DNA of 64,000 nucleotides from Strongyloides papillosus. Its lineage: Eukaryota; Nematoda; Chromadorea; Rhabditida; Strongyloididae. How positions within the stretch are numbered: position 1 is the stretch's first letter; each line of letters opens with the position of its first letter. The notes beneath the pieces were generated by a model. The model saw only the letters and a program-made list of their open reading frames with translations, was not told the origin of the DNA and ran no database searches. Location of the stretch: positions 1,302,001 through 1,366,000 of the forward strand of contig SRSI01000010.1 of assembly GCA_005656395.1 (NCBI GenBank). Reading direction: 5' to 3'. A program made the translations under genes and the position numbers. Shown piece after piece: positions 36,110-46,986 of this stretch.

Positions 36110-37537
36110 TCATATATTACTTTCATTTGAAGAAAATACCATTTTCAGGAAACGAAATTTAGCAAAGAGTTCTTCAATATTTTTTAAAGAATTGAACTTT
36201 CCAGATTGGTATATAAGAGAAGTTTTTAGATTTTCAGGTTGAGCCCAATTAGGAACAATGCCTAGCGGATCATTTTCATCATCCGTTGTATCAAAATTTG
36301 ACATATTTTCGACTTTGTACGATTCATTATCCATAACATTAGTAAATTTAGTAGAATTTCTGTTAAATTTTATATTATTAGTATAATTACTTTCTGTCAT
36401 ATTGTTGTTCTTTACAAGCTTTTCACTACTCTTCATTTCTAAACAGCGCCTGCTTTTCATAGGCGGAAAAGAAATTTTTGCATCTTCAATCATATTACTT
36501 TTCCGCTTTCTTGTCGTGTTTCTATTTTTATAAAGTATATTCGGTTTCTTAAAATCAACAAAATTGGTTGGCTTGTTGCTAAAAAGAAGAGGAGCTTTTT
36601 CATTATTAGGTTGTTTATTATTAAAACATTTAGTATTTTTATATGTTAATGGTGGCAATTTAATTTGTTTTGATGTCTCAATTACACCTCTATTTATAAA
36701 TATATTTTTTTTCACATTTATTGGCAAATTATTTGTTACTTTTTTAGGATTTATTCTTTGCTTAAGTAGTTTTTCCTGCATTTGCTTTTCCTTCTCTTCT
36801 CTTTCTCTACAAATTAAATATTAGCAACAGAAAAGGTACTTACGATTTTATCTTTTTAACTTTTTCAGCTAGCAAAAACTTTCGTCTTAATTCTGCATCA
36901 GCAAGCGTCTTTGTTTGCTCTTCACTATTTATTCCCATTTCTGGTGGTTTTTTTCGTTTTTGACCAGGGCAATTTGAAAACTGTATATCTTTTTGGCAAA
37001 TGGGACTATTAATATTATTATCATTTTTACAACTCTTTACTTCATTGAAACTTTGTAGTGAATGAGTATTTGTTATACCAGTAGGATTAATTTTATCCTT
37101 TAAAAAACTATTCCGTTTTTGTAGATTCTCCTGCCTCTCCGTAATTCTTTGTTTTATTATGCCAATTTGAGAAATATTTCTCCCTCTTAATGGAGTTGGA
37201 GGAATCTTAAAGACAATTACTAATCGTTTTATTAAAAACAAACCCTTATTGAAGTATTATGCTGCTTTACAAAACATTTAAGTTTATCCCTTTGTTCCAG
37301 TAACATTGAATGAATCTTACCTCCAATATTTAGACACCGTTGTTCATATATTTCTTCTAACTCCTCTGTAAATTTTAATAACAACTTTTCCTCAAAGCAA
37401 AAAACATTTGGATAGAAAGTGCAATTGGTAGACAATATAAAATCTTCTTTACAAATTAAACTTAAATACCTGTTAGTTGTTATCACACTTTCTGTCGTTT
37501 TTAGATGATTTTTCTTTTTATAATTTTTTTTAGCCAT
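36110..37537 (-). CDS. INCENP-like subunit of the chromosomal passenger complex
   Basis: INCENP binds and activates Aurora B and carries it to centromeres and the spindle midzone. Three exons: 37537..37244, 37205..36844 and 36806..36110, giving 450 residues. The identification rests on the C-terminal IN-box, about residues 392-433: TTDDENDPLGIVPNWA, then a Leu/Ile/Gln stretch ending NIEELF, which matches the animal pattern S/T-D-D-E...P.WA...Q...N..ELF. The N-terminus is helical (LLLKFTEELEEIYEQRCLN), as expected for the survivin/borealin-binding region. The middle is basic and divergent, with one clear charged helix (LADAELRRKFLLAEKVKK) crossing the second intron. The protein ends 17 residues after ELF and lacks an obvious Thr-Ser-Ser activation motif. 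A reading upstream of the ATG would need a TTG start and was not used. Confidence 0.72.
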
Positions 37538-37647
37538 ATTATACAATGGTAAAAGAATAAAACAAAATTTCTTTAAAAATTGGTTAAAATTTTAATATCA
37601 ATGTATAATTCAAATTTACAAATAAAAATAAAATAATCAAATTTAAC

Positions 37648-37941
37648 TTAATATGGTCGAAGGTATTCAGCTGGTGGACCAAAAAAAACACTATTCATTG
37701 TTGTAGCAAGTTTTTCTAAATCTTTGTTATTTTTTAATTGGTTATCATTTCTAAAGATATTATATGCAGTACTAATTTCCCTGTTAAAATCAACAGCAAG
37801 TTCATCAATTTTGTCTGACATCCAAAGATTATTGCTTTCGTTTGTACTATAATTTGAATAACTATATTTGAGCTTCATTTTCTTTTCAATATATTCTATA
37901 GGCTCTTCGTCACTTTGTAGATTTGATTTGTTGTTATCCAT
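37648..37941 (-). CDS. Small orphan protein (97 aa) immediately upstream of INCENP
   Basis: Not recognised. A complete single-exon frame from ATG to stop, with a good acceptor (TTTGTTTGCAG) about 30 nt before the ATG. The product is hydrophilic, acidic at the start and Asn/Lys/Ser-rich, and ends FFGPPAEYLRPY; the Pro/aromatic C-terminus may be a short binding motif. Its stop is 110 nt before the INCENP ATG on the same strand, the spacing usual within nematode operons, so co-transcription is likely. A link to the chromosomal passenger complex is suggested only by position. Confidence 0.6.
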   Translation of the reverse strand: MDNNKSNLQSDEEPIEYIEKKMKLKYSYSNYSTNESNNLWMSDKIDELAVDFNREISTAYNIFRNDNQLKNNKDLEKLATTMNSVFFGPPAEYLRPY

Positions 37942-38913
37942 TTAGACGGAAAAATAACCAGTTCAACTGCAAACAAAATTAAAAGTCTTACAAAAAAATT
38001 ATTTGAGAAAAATGTAGTACAAATAAAAATGTTGTTGCATAGATTCGTTACAAGATATCACAAATTGTAATACTGTTCCCATATTCTGTGGTAAGTAGCG
38101 TTTTTAAGTGCAATTTTTTTATTAAGGAATTTAAATATCACACATGGTGTTTCATTCTTTCTTTATAAAATAATAATTTTAAATACTAAAAGTGCTCATT
38201 GAAAGTACTTAGAAAGTGTATAGGTTTATTACACACAGTATCTTGCGATTATTTCCTCGATAACATATTACATGTGGATATCTCATCTATAACAATATTG
38301 TACTTATAGAAAAATTTAATTTTTTTATTTTAAATTGGAGGGTATGATTGAAATTTTATTTTAATATATATTAGTCTCACCCGAAAATAAATGGGACCAA
38401 TGTTCTTTCTAAGGAAATTTTAGTATATCAGTAACCCTTTCCTCAGACATTCATTTTGTATACATACAAGTTGGAAAATATTTTTTATGTTAGTAATAGT
38501 TTGATCTCTAAAAGTATTCTTTTACACAAAACATACAAAACCTATATCACGAATTCATAAAGTAATTAAAATAAATCAAAGAATAATGAAATTAATAAAA
38601 ATGATCAATGAAAGATCTATGAATTTAATATTGCAAGGTGTATCTTAATTCAATTATTTAATCAAAACATTAATTATTTGTAGATATTATATTTTACGCT
38701 TTCGTTTATTTACAAGAAATAAATTTTACAAAAAAAAACCAAACAACGGTTTTCTTTAGATAGAACAGCTGATTAAATAGCGATGATGCATATTTTAAAT
38801 AAAAGAATATGAGAAACTATTGATATGCTAAACATATAACTTTTATTCAAAACTACAACCATAAATCAAAAAAAAATCTCAACAATTAAAAAAAATTTAC
38901 ACAATGGGCAATT
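37942..38913. other. Intergenic region between FEN1 and the INCENP pair
   Basis: About 970 nt, containing the promoter of the 97-residue gene/INCENP pair and the FEN1 3' UTR. No open frame or structured RNA was recognised. Confidence 0.4.
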
Positions 38914-40115
38914 TTACTTTTTTTTTTTACTTTTTGTGTTCACCTTGGCCTTTTTAGCAGATGCTTTCGCAGCTTTTTCTTCTTCTAGTTTTCTCTTTTT
39001 GGCGGAAGGTTCAGATGTAACAATATTGGTAACTTTGAAAAAGCTATCGATTCTAACTTGACTGCTATTCTGCTTGGCTTTTTTTAATCTTTCCAAACTC
39101 GAACGAAGTCTTTGCTCGTTAAAATTTTTCTCTCCACTCATAAACGCAATAACTCCTTCTATGTCTGGTGAAGACCACTTAAAATCAAAACTATTTCCAT
39201 CTGTTACTTCTGGAGAAACAAAAAGTTCGCGTGCAACCTTGAAATTCCAGTTAACGGGTACCTTATACTTTTCCGTATTAATGTTCTCAATAATAGTATC
39301 AATATTTTTATGAATTTTAATCAAATCATATGCTTTTTTTGGACCAATTCCAACAATTGATTCAGTATAATCACATCCAAGAATTATGCAATAGTCAATA
39401 AATTGTTCCATCGTAAAGCCCATCTCTTTTAATACATTGTTTAGATTAAATTCTTGGATAGGAATTTTTTTACTTTCCGGTGCCAATAAGTGACGAAGAA
39501 GTATATTACTTCCGAAAGTCAATGCATCCATATCTTCTGTTGCTGTAGCAAAAACTTTCCCTTTCTTACATAATTCTGCACATTGTGCTTCAGCTTCACA
39601 TGGTGCATCAACATATGGGACACCCATAAGTGATAATAACTTTTTACATTCATCATTTTGTTCCTTTGTAACTCTAATAGTCCTCTTCTCATACTTTTCA
39701 ACACCGGCTGTATCGCCTTTATCTTTAGCTTCTTTTAAAGATGCCTCAGCTTCAGCTCTTCTCTCAGTTCTCTTATTCAATTCGTGTGATTTTAACTCTG
39801 GAGGTTTACCGTCAAAAACGTATACTGGTTTTATACCAGCCTCCATCATTCGAATCGTACGGTAAAAAAAACCATTTAAATGACTAAATTTTATTAAATA
39901 AAATGATACAATACATTTATAAATTTTTACCTTGTAGTTTGGCCATCTTCAGATTGAAGCGTTACTCCTTCTTGTCTTATAGCAATTAAAAATTGGTACA
40001 GACACATTGAAGCATCAACAGCAACAACGCGGCCGAAGTAATTTTTAAATTCAAATGTTTTGATACTAGCTGGAGCAAATTCCTGTATAGCTTTAGATAA
40101 ATTTTTAATACCCAT
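38914..40115 (-). CDS. crn-1: Flap endonuclease 1
   Basis: Structure-specific nuclease that removes 5' flaps during Okazaki fragment maturation and long-patch base excision repair. Two exons: 40115..39931 and 39883..38914, giving 384 residues (human 380). The splice joins TTR/S to [14 protein letters not shown] in the conserved N-terminal nuclease region. Metal-binding acidic residues are present in [33 protein letters not shown] and [22 protein letters not shown]-binding PIP box (QVRIDSFF) precedes a Lys-rich nuclear tail. GGATTCTTAG, about 16 nt before the ATG, is a plausible trans-splice acceptor. The gene begins 150 nt after the stop of another minus-strand gene. The symbol follows the C. 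elegans orthologue. Confidence 0.97.
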
Positions 40116-40265
40116 AATTAAATACACTGTGCTAAGAATCCACAATTTATTTAGACAGTTATAAAAATACAATAATAGAAAATATAATACGAGAATGTCC
40201 TTGTTTCATAATTTCTTTATGAGAATCCGGCGGCAAGCAACAATTGGAAATATGAATACATAGTG

Positions 40266-40871
40266 TTAAAGATAATTGTCAATGTCAGAGTCTACAATAT
40301 TTTTATTATTGTCGATTGTTTTGATGTTACTAGAGAATTGAGTCGCCATATAAATATTGTTTTTTTTCATTTCTGGAGATAAAAATATTGTAATAGGGAA
40401 AGAACTTTGAGTATCTAAATTTTCTGTTGAAATTAAGTCTAAACTTTCATCTCTTTTTGATAAAATGTATAATGCTGTATCACTTAAAACTGCAAGCATA
40501 CCGGTTAATTCACATTCCTCTACAGAAATAGACCATTCTTTAAGATCAATTAATATTTGATAAAACTCGAATTCTAGTTGATTTTGAATTGTCGAACAGA
40601 AATCTAAAATCAGCTTAGATATTGTCATCCCAGATTGAACGTATTTTATTTTCACTTGTGATAGTTCTTTAGCAGAAAAATTTGAAACATCATAGCTTGG
40701 AAACTTATCGAGTATTTTACTTCTTATCCACAATGTTTTTTTTTCATGTTTTGACAATCTAAGACTTTCTTCAACGATTGTTGAATCAATTAAATCTTGA
40801 TCATCAGTCAACAGTATCAATAAAGGAGCGCTTTTGTTATATTCAAAGTTTCTATAATCTCGAAATTGCAT
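40266..40871 (-). CDS. Possible RAD51-paralogue-fold protein without Walker A (SWSAP1/RIP-1-like?)
   Basis: Single-exon frame of 201 residues starting 18 nt after a strong TTTTTTTTAG acceptor, with an in-frame TGA just upstream that fixes the start. The order of elements recalls SWSAP1-type RAD51 paralogues: a strand (APLLILLTDD) where Walker A would lie, a second strand TLWIRSKI, a KIKYVQ segment, a helix, and a Walker-B-like strand FYQILIDLKEWS followed by LAVLSDTALYIL. There is no GxxGxGKT Walker A. These similarities are by eye to remembered sequences and may be chance. FEN1 begins 150 nt downstream on the same strand, a spacing compatible with an operon and with a DNA-repair role. The safe statement is a real but unassigned gene. 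Confidence 0.55.
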   Translation of the reverse strand: MQFRDYRNFEYNKSAPLLILLTDDQDLIDSTIVEESLRLSKHEKKTLWIRSKILDKFPSYDVSNFSAKELSQVKIKYVQSGMTISKLILDFCSTIQNQLEFEFYQILIDLKEWSISVEECELTGMLAVLSDTALYILSKRDESLDLISTENLDTQSSFPITIFLSPEMKKNNIYMATQFSSNIKTIDNNKNIVDSDIDNYL

Positions 40872-42069
40872 TTTTCATATTCAATGTAGCTAAAAAAAAT
40901 CTATACATAAATAATTTTTTTAATCTAATTCAAAGAGAAGGAAAAATTATATATGCCAACCTTCTTCTGATATAACTTTTTTCTGAATAAACAGTAATTA
41001 TTTTTATTTCAATTGTAAAATGACCTACATTATTAGGTACATTAATATCATCAATAAAGTGTACCCATGTCCACTGCCATTTATGGTAAGTGAGTAATTT
41101 CGCAACAAAAATACTTATAAAAACTTTTATATTAATATGTAATATAAAGAATATGAATGTAAGAAATGTTTTCAAGGCCGACATGTGGTAATGTTGCAAG
41201 AATCTCTTTCAGACTTAACTTGATACCACTTTGTAATTGAATTTAATATTGTCACCTATATAATATAACTAATTTATTTTTATTTAAGTAAGCATCAACG
41301 ACAATCGTGCTATATTACATTGAAAATATAAAATAATTTATCTATTTTTATTATAATTTAAATTAAAACAAATTTAATTTGTCTATCAAAATAAGTAAAT
41401 TTATTTTATATTTGGTGAATCTACATTTGACGTTATTTTAAATAGTAGAATTTTACTGTTACGCAAATTACTTTTCTATTTTGTTAGATAATTGAATGAT
41501 TACTAGTAAGTCAAAGAAGACAACATTTTATTTTTAACTAGTTAAAATACTTACCTTCTATTACTTTATAAATTTTTTATGTAAGTAATTTTAGAACAAA
41601 AATTATTTTCAATTGTTGTATATATTATATTTTCTCACATTTTTTCTTTTCGTAAATGTTTTATTCCAAAGCTTTTCTTAACGCGAATTTCTAGGAAATT
41701 AATGTATATATATTTAAAAATAATTTTATAGTCGGATCAGATATGTTCGAGGTATTTATTTTGTTTAATTTAATGTTACTAATATAGTCGAGTTTTTGGT
41801 TTAGTATTATATCCCATTTGTTATAAAATTACACAAATTAACAAAATTTAAAGAATAATATCTTATTTATAATTCAGTGATTACTAATTGATATCCATTT
41901 TAGGGTTACATTGATTGTAGGAGAAAGCCTCTAATATTTAATGGTGATAAGTGGATATAGTTTTAAATATATAATTTAGGTAAATTTGTTAATCAATTTT
42001 ATAATGTATGTTTATATTAGAATACCACAGTAAATCAGATATTTAACTAAATAGCTAATTTATTTAATA
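40872..42069. other. Intergenic region upstream of the DnaJ gene, with one doubtful small frame
   Basis: About 1.2 kb between divergent genes. On the minus strand, 41199-40930 holds an 89-codon frame; from its second ATG (41184) the product begins with a hydrophobic, signal-like segment and later reads YHKWQWTWVHFIDDINVPN. Part of it looks coding, but it has no known domain, no intron signals that extend it and cannot be spliced in frame to the next gene. It could be a short secreted protein or an exon of an unseen gene. The remainder is AT-rich with nothing recognised. Confidence 0.3.
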
Positions 42070-43079
42070 ATGGGGAAGGATTACTATAAGATTCTGGGTA
42101 TTCCACGAAGCGCATCAGAAGATGAAATTAAAAAAGCTTACAGAAAAATGGCTCTAAAATACCATCCCGATAAAAATAAAGATCCCAATTCAGATGGGAA
42201 ATTCAAAGAAATTGCAGAAGCTTATGATGTTTTGAGCGATAAGACGAAGAAAGATATTTATGATCAACATGGTGAAGAAGGGTTAAAAGGTGAGGCTGGT
42301 GGATTTCCAAATGGAGGTGGAGGGTCTGGTTTTCACTATACATTCAATGGTGATCCATTTCGTATGTTTACTCAGAATTGTCCTTCAGATGATATGTTTA
42401 AAGACCTGTTTGGTGGTGGTGGTTTCTCATTTAATGGAGCTGGGAATTCATTCTTTAATGGGGGTATGCCGGGAAATGGTATGGGTGGTCATTACAAACA
42501 TAAACAAGATCCAACTGTGCAACATGAATTACTTGTTTCTCTTGAAGATATTGCTAAAGGGACAGTTAAAAGAATGAAAATTACTAAAAAAGTCTACGGA
42601 CATGATGGTAAATGTAGGACTGTTGATAAAGTATTGACAATTGACATTAAGCCTGGATGGAAATCGGGAACAAAAATAACTTTTCCAAAAGAAGGTGATC
42701 AGTATCCAGGAAGAATACCTGCTGATGTAGTTTTTGTTATAAGAGACAAACCTCATCAATATTTTAAAAGAGAAGGTACTGATTTAATACACGTGCATAA
42801 GCTTTCATTGAAACAAGCTCTTCTTGGAACACACTTTGAAATAACTTCATTGGAAGGCGAAAAAATTCCTATTACTATAGATCATATTATTAAACCAAAT
42901 TTCCATAAAAAGTAAGTTATTTTTTTTATTTCTTGTTTATAATAATCTGTAGGATTGAAAATCAGGGACTTCCTTCAGCAAAAACAGGACAAAAAGGCTC
43001 TATAATAATAAAGTTTGATATTAAATTTCCAGACACGTTATCAGCACAAGCGAAGAGTGCTATAAACGAATTCCTATAG
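42070..43079 (+). CDS. dnj-13: DnaJ/Hsp40 co-chaperone, type B (DNAJB1/DNJ-13 class)
   Basis: Stimulates Hsp70 ATPase and delivers unfolded clients in the cytosol. Two exons: 42070..42911 and 42953..43079, giving 322 residues. The J domain occupies residues 1-70 with the HPD motif in [13 protein letters not shown] Gly/Phe-rich region follows (about 75-145). Then come the two C-terminal beta-sandwich substrate-binding domains ([37 protein letters not shown]). No Cys-rich zinc domain is present, which makes it type B. The last exon supplies [17 protein letters not shown] and the dimerisation end. The symbol is by similarity to the C. elegans gene of this class. Confidence 0.93.
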
Positions 43080-43558
43080 TACAGCTATTGTGAATACCGC
43101 TTTTGGAATATAAAACTTTATGTCTGGAAATTTCTTTCTACTTAAATTTGATTAAATATTTCTTTTTAAACTTTATATATTTTTAAAAGTTTTCAATTTA
43201 AATAAGATACTAACGATAACAGATGGTGGTGTAAAAGATACAAAAAAATTATAATTTATTTTTAAACATTTTATTGTTTTGCATTTATTTAAATTTTTAT
43301 TTGAATTAAAAAACTTTCTTTGTCAATAGCTCTTTTCTTTTATTTTTTCATTACTAAAATTACTAACACTTTATTTATTAACCCCCAATTGTTTTTTTAA
43401 ATTACAATCAATTATATAAGACAGAATTTTGCAGAAAAATGAACAATTAAAAAAAATTTTTATAAAATTATTATAGAAAACAATGAAGTTCAATTCATAC
43501 ATAAAAAAAAAACAAAAAAAGATAGAGTTTCGCCATTTCCTTAAGAACATTAGAAGTT
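43080..43558. other. Convergent 3' intergenic region (DnaJ / NOG2)
   Basis: About 480 nt between two convergent stop codons. AT-rich with long A and T runs, presumably holding both 3' UTRs and poly(A) sites. No gene recognised. Confidence 0.4.
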
Positions 43559-45301
43559 TCAACCTAAATCTGAGACTCCAGAAACATCCGAAAGACCTGA
43601 ACAAGTAGAAAGTGCGTCATCGTTATTGTCGTCCATTTCTTCATCTCCAGAGACGTTGTCTTCTTCATCTATCTCCTCGTTAGTTTCTTCTTCAACTTCA
43701 TTTATAGGTTTCTCATCTTCTTCGTTTCTAACAACTTTTTCGCTACGTACATAGTCAGAAGGCAAAACAAAATAAGGCAATTTTCCTCTTTGGAAATCAT
43801 TTAATATCATTCTACTAACAGTTCCATAGTCAGGTTCCCCTCCTTTTAATAATCTTCCTGTTTTCTTGGCAATTTTTTCCAAAAATTCATCGACATTATC
43901 AAAATCTGTTATACCATAATGCTTGCATAAATGTTCTTTTTTAACCTTATCTAAAACGCTTTGAATATGATTTTCTGGATCTTTGACATTCTCAACTCTA
44001 ACAACACCTTTTAAAATAATTTCGGTTTCCGAATCGCCTTGTGGATATACAACTCCAGGACAATCAATAAGATAAATTCTTCTCATTAACATGACATATT
44101 GCCAGACTTTGGTCTCTCCAGCAATAGGGGCTGCTTTACAAACTTTTTTTGACCTTAAAGTATTTACAATAGAAGATTTACCAGCATTTGGATATCCTAT
44201 AAATCCAACAGAAATTTGTGGCTTATCTTTGTGCAACATTTGAAATTGCCTTAAGAGATTAATGAGTGAACCTTTACCAAAAGAATGTTGGATAGAAGCA
44301 TGAAATGCAACAGTTGGCAATTCTTTAGAAAATCTATTTAACCACATTTTTGTAACCCACGTTGGTACTAAATCAACTTTGTTAATAACAAGAATAAGAT
44401 GCTTGTGAGGCTTCTCTCTACGTAAGAATTCTTCAACATGTTTACATCTTGTTCCTTCTGGATTTCTTGCATCGACAACTTCAACAATAACATCTGATGA
44501 ATCAATAACTTTATACAATTCACCCCAAACTCTATTTGATTGACCAGCTCTAAAAAGTGGATTAGTATTCTCAAATCTAGTAAGATCAGCATCTCTGTCA
44601 TAGAGATCTTTATCCTTCTCTTGAGTATATTTTGATGTCCTTTCAGAAATATTTGCAACCATATCCTCAAGATCATTAACAGCAAGTGTTGGTTTTTTCC
44701 GCAAAGATTTCTTGCCAAATGTATACTCAAAAGATTCTGTATCTAAAATATGAACTCGTTGTTGCTTGGACTTTTCTTCTAATAATGTAACTGGAAGTTT
44801 TGTTTGTTTCATAACAACTTGGAAAGGATCATTCAAAACTTTCCCCATATTAGCCTGAAAAGTTTGTAATTGTTCCTGTCCGATAACTCTTGTATTTCCA
44901 AACCATTTTCGGTGAGGTTCGACTCTTGCAACGGTTCCAGAAGGTAATCTACTTTGAAATGGTGCTGCTTTTATGATTTTTCCATTTTTGTCGCTAAAAA
45001 ATTGATTATTTTTGAAAATAAAATAACAACATACCGAACTGGTTTCGAGTTTTTATACATTAACAAGCGCTTTATAGTGGCCCGAGAACGCTGGTGAGGT
45101 CCTTCTCTTTTTCTATCTTAAATAATATCATTAAATTTTACTAAGAATAATATACAAACCTGGATTCAGTGAATGGTTTCCTGTTGAAAATGTTTGTCCT
45201 CTGCTTTTTGGACCCATATCATGTTTAAGTTTACTTTTTACAGGCTTTGAGCCATCCTTTTGTGGACGATTTAATTTTAATGAAGAGCGTGTTTTCGCCA
45301 T
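43559..45301 (-). CDS. ngp-1: Nucleolar GTP-binding protein 2 (NOG2/GNL2), 60S ribosome assembly GTPase
   Basis: Nucleolar GTPase needed for maturation and export of pre-60S ribosomal particles. Three exons: 45301..45160, 45116..45035 and 44993..43559, giving 552 residues. The N-terminal NGP domain is clear ([19 protein letters not shown], then [19 protein letters not shown] and [15 protein letters not shown]). The GTPase is circularly permuted: G4 NKVD precedes the P-loop GYPNAGKSS and G3 DCPG. The C-terminal tail is acidic and shorter than in human GNL2, ending SGVSDLG. A TTTTTCTAG acceptor lies about 20 nt before the ATG. Both introns fall in the N-terminal domain and preserve frame. The symbol follows C. 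elegans usage. Confidence 0.95.
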
Positions 45302-46986
45302 ATTTTCCTATATAGCAACACTAGAAAAATATTTAAATATAATCATATTAAACGTTTGGTAATGTGTTCATAAGGTATTCGTTTAGAGAGACATTTCCCA
45401 AGATCTCCGTTAAAAGACAGTAGGTACAAAAAAATTAATTTTTTAATTCTGCCTAGGGAAGAATTTCTGTGTTTAATTGTAGCTGTTCATGAAATACTAA
45501 TTTAAAATAAGTCTTCTTTGTTTAAATGTTGGTTTGGTCGCAATTGCAATAGCTGTGTTTACGTTGACTAGATAAATTTTTAATTAAATGCACTTTTAAA
45601 TATGTACTTCAAATGTATTTTTAACTAAAAAAAATAATGCAAGTAAATCTAGAAAAAATTTTTTTTACCCATGAATCATGTAATAAGTATCATTTTTAAT
45701 TGATGAACATTTAAAAACTGAACTCATTTAATAAATTAGTTATATTTCATTACAATACTTCTTTAAAAAAAATAAAAACAAAAGGTATAAATTAGAAAAA
45801 TGTACATACATTGAAGCTTGGTGCACAAAAAAGGAAGGGAATAATTTTTTGCTATATTATTACTTCATCTGTTATAAAAATAACATCACTTTTAAAACTT
45901 AGTTATTTATCGCCCTTATTTAAATCACTAAAATCACGATATTTACGATTACTTCTGTTTTATTTAATATGCTTACATGCAGTTTTTTAAAGACGACATA
46001 AAATTATATCCATTGATGAAGAAAGTCATTTTAATTGTACTACTGCCATTTGATATTTCTATAATAATATTTTAATGGAAAATGCAACGCCACTTTTAAA
46101 ATAAATAAAGAAACAATAAAAAATTATTCTTTTCCCTTTCGTGAGCTAAATTTGAATATTACTATAAAAGTATATGTTTTTATAGAAAAGTAATTTTTAA
46201 GTTTATTGTTTGTCTTTATATTTTTGTTGTAGCATTAAATTAGTTAACCACTTTTGTTGTTATGAAAAGGTGATAAAAAATTTAAAGGGTAAATTAATAG
46301 CGTGATATGCAAAAGTATTTAAAAATTAGTTTTAAACGGTACCTTTAAAAATGGTGAAAATACGCAATGAAAAGCTTATTTTTGATAATTTTAGCACCAA
46401 TTTGATTTTTCCAGACAATATTTTTAAATTTTACCACTAATTGTTTCTTTGAATTCAATTGATCTAATATTAACTTCAAAAATAAATTTAACTACTAAAA
46501 TTTTAGATTTATTTTATTCGTAGTTTGTAGTAAGCCTGAAAAATTGAAGAAATTAACGTTATATTGTTTTCTACAAATTTTTGACAGCTACTCTTAAAAA
46601 GTTGAAATATTTTTTGGTGAAAAGAAAATATTTGATTATATGAGCATTTCGTAAAACAAATTTTTAGCCAAATTTACCATTTTGTTGTGGTAGTAATATC
46701 TTTACAAGCATTTTATTCAACTACATCAATGTATTTCTACATGAACAAGATGTTTATTGGAAGAAATTGGTAGGGAAAATTTTTATAAAAAATGTTTATT
46801 AATTGTTTTGGTGAATCGATCTACCACATTTTTAATATATAAGTCCCATGGTATTGTAAAAATGTCATACAAGTATTCGTTAGTCTTTGTTCCATAAATT
46901 AAATTTACTAAAATATCCGTTTGTTTTTGTCAAACTACCTGCTATTTTTTATTTACTTTCTATTGATTATTTTTATAATTTATGTT
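45302..46986. other. Intergenic region between NOG2 and photolyase
   Basis: About 1.7 kb between divergent genes, AT-rich. The photolyase frame reads open for 22 codons upstream of its ATG, starting at a TTG, but that part is purely hydrophobic AT-rich sequence. No RNA gene or repeat was recognised. Both promoters should lie here. Confidence 0.4.

Noticed and set aside
41640..41705. Heat-shock element upstream of the DnaJ gene
   Set aside because: GAATTTCTAGGAA resembles one, but the spacing between GAA and TTC units is off by one base.
46921..46986. Hydrophobic N-terminal extension of photolyase (membrane anchor)
   Set aside because: It begins at TTG rather than ATG and consists of AT-rich hydrophobic codons; the ATG at 46987 gives the normal length.
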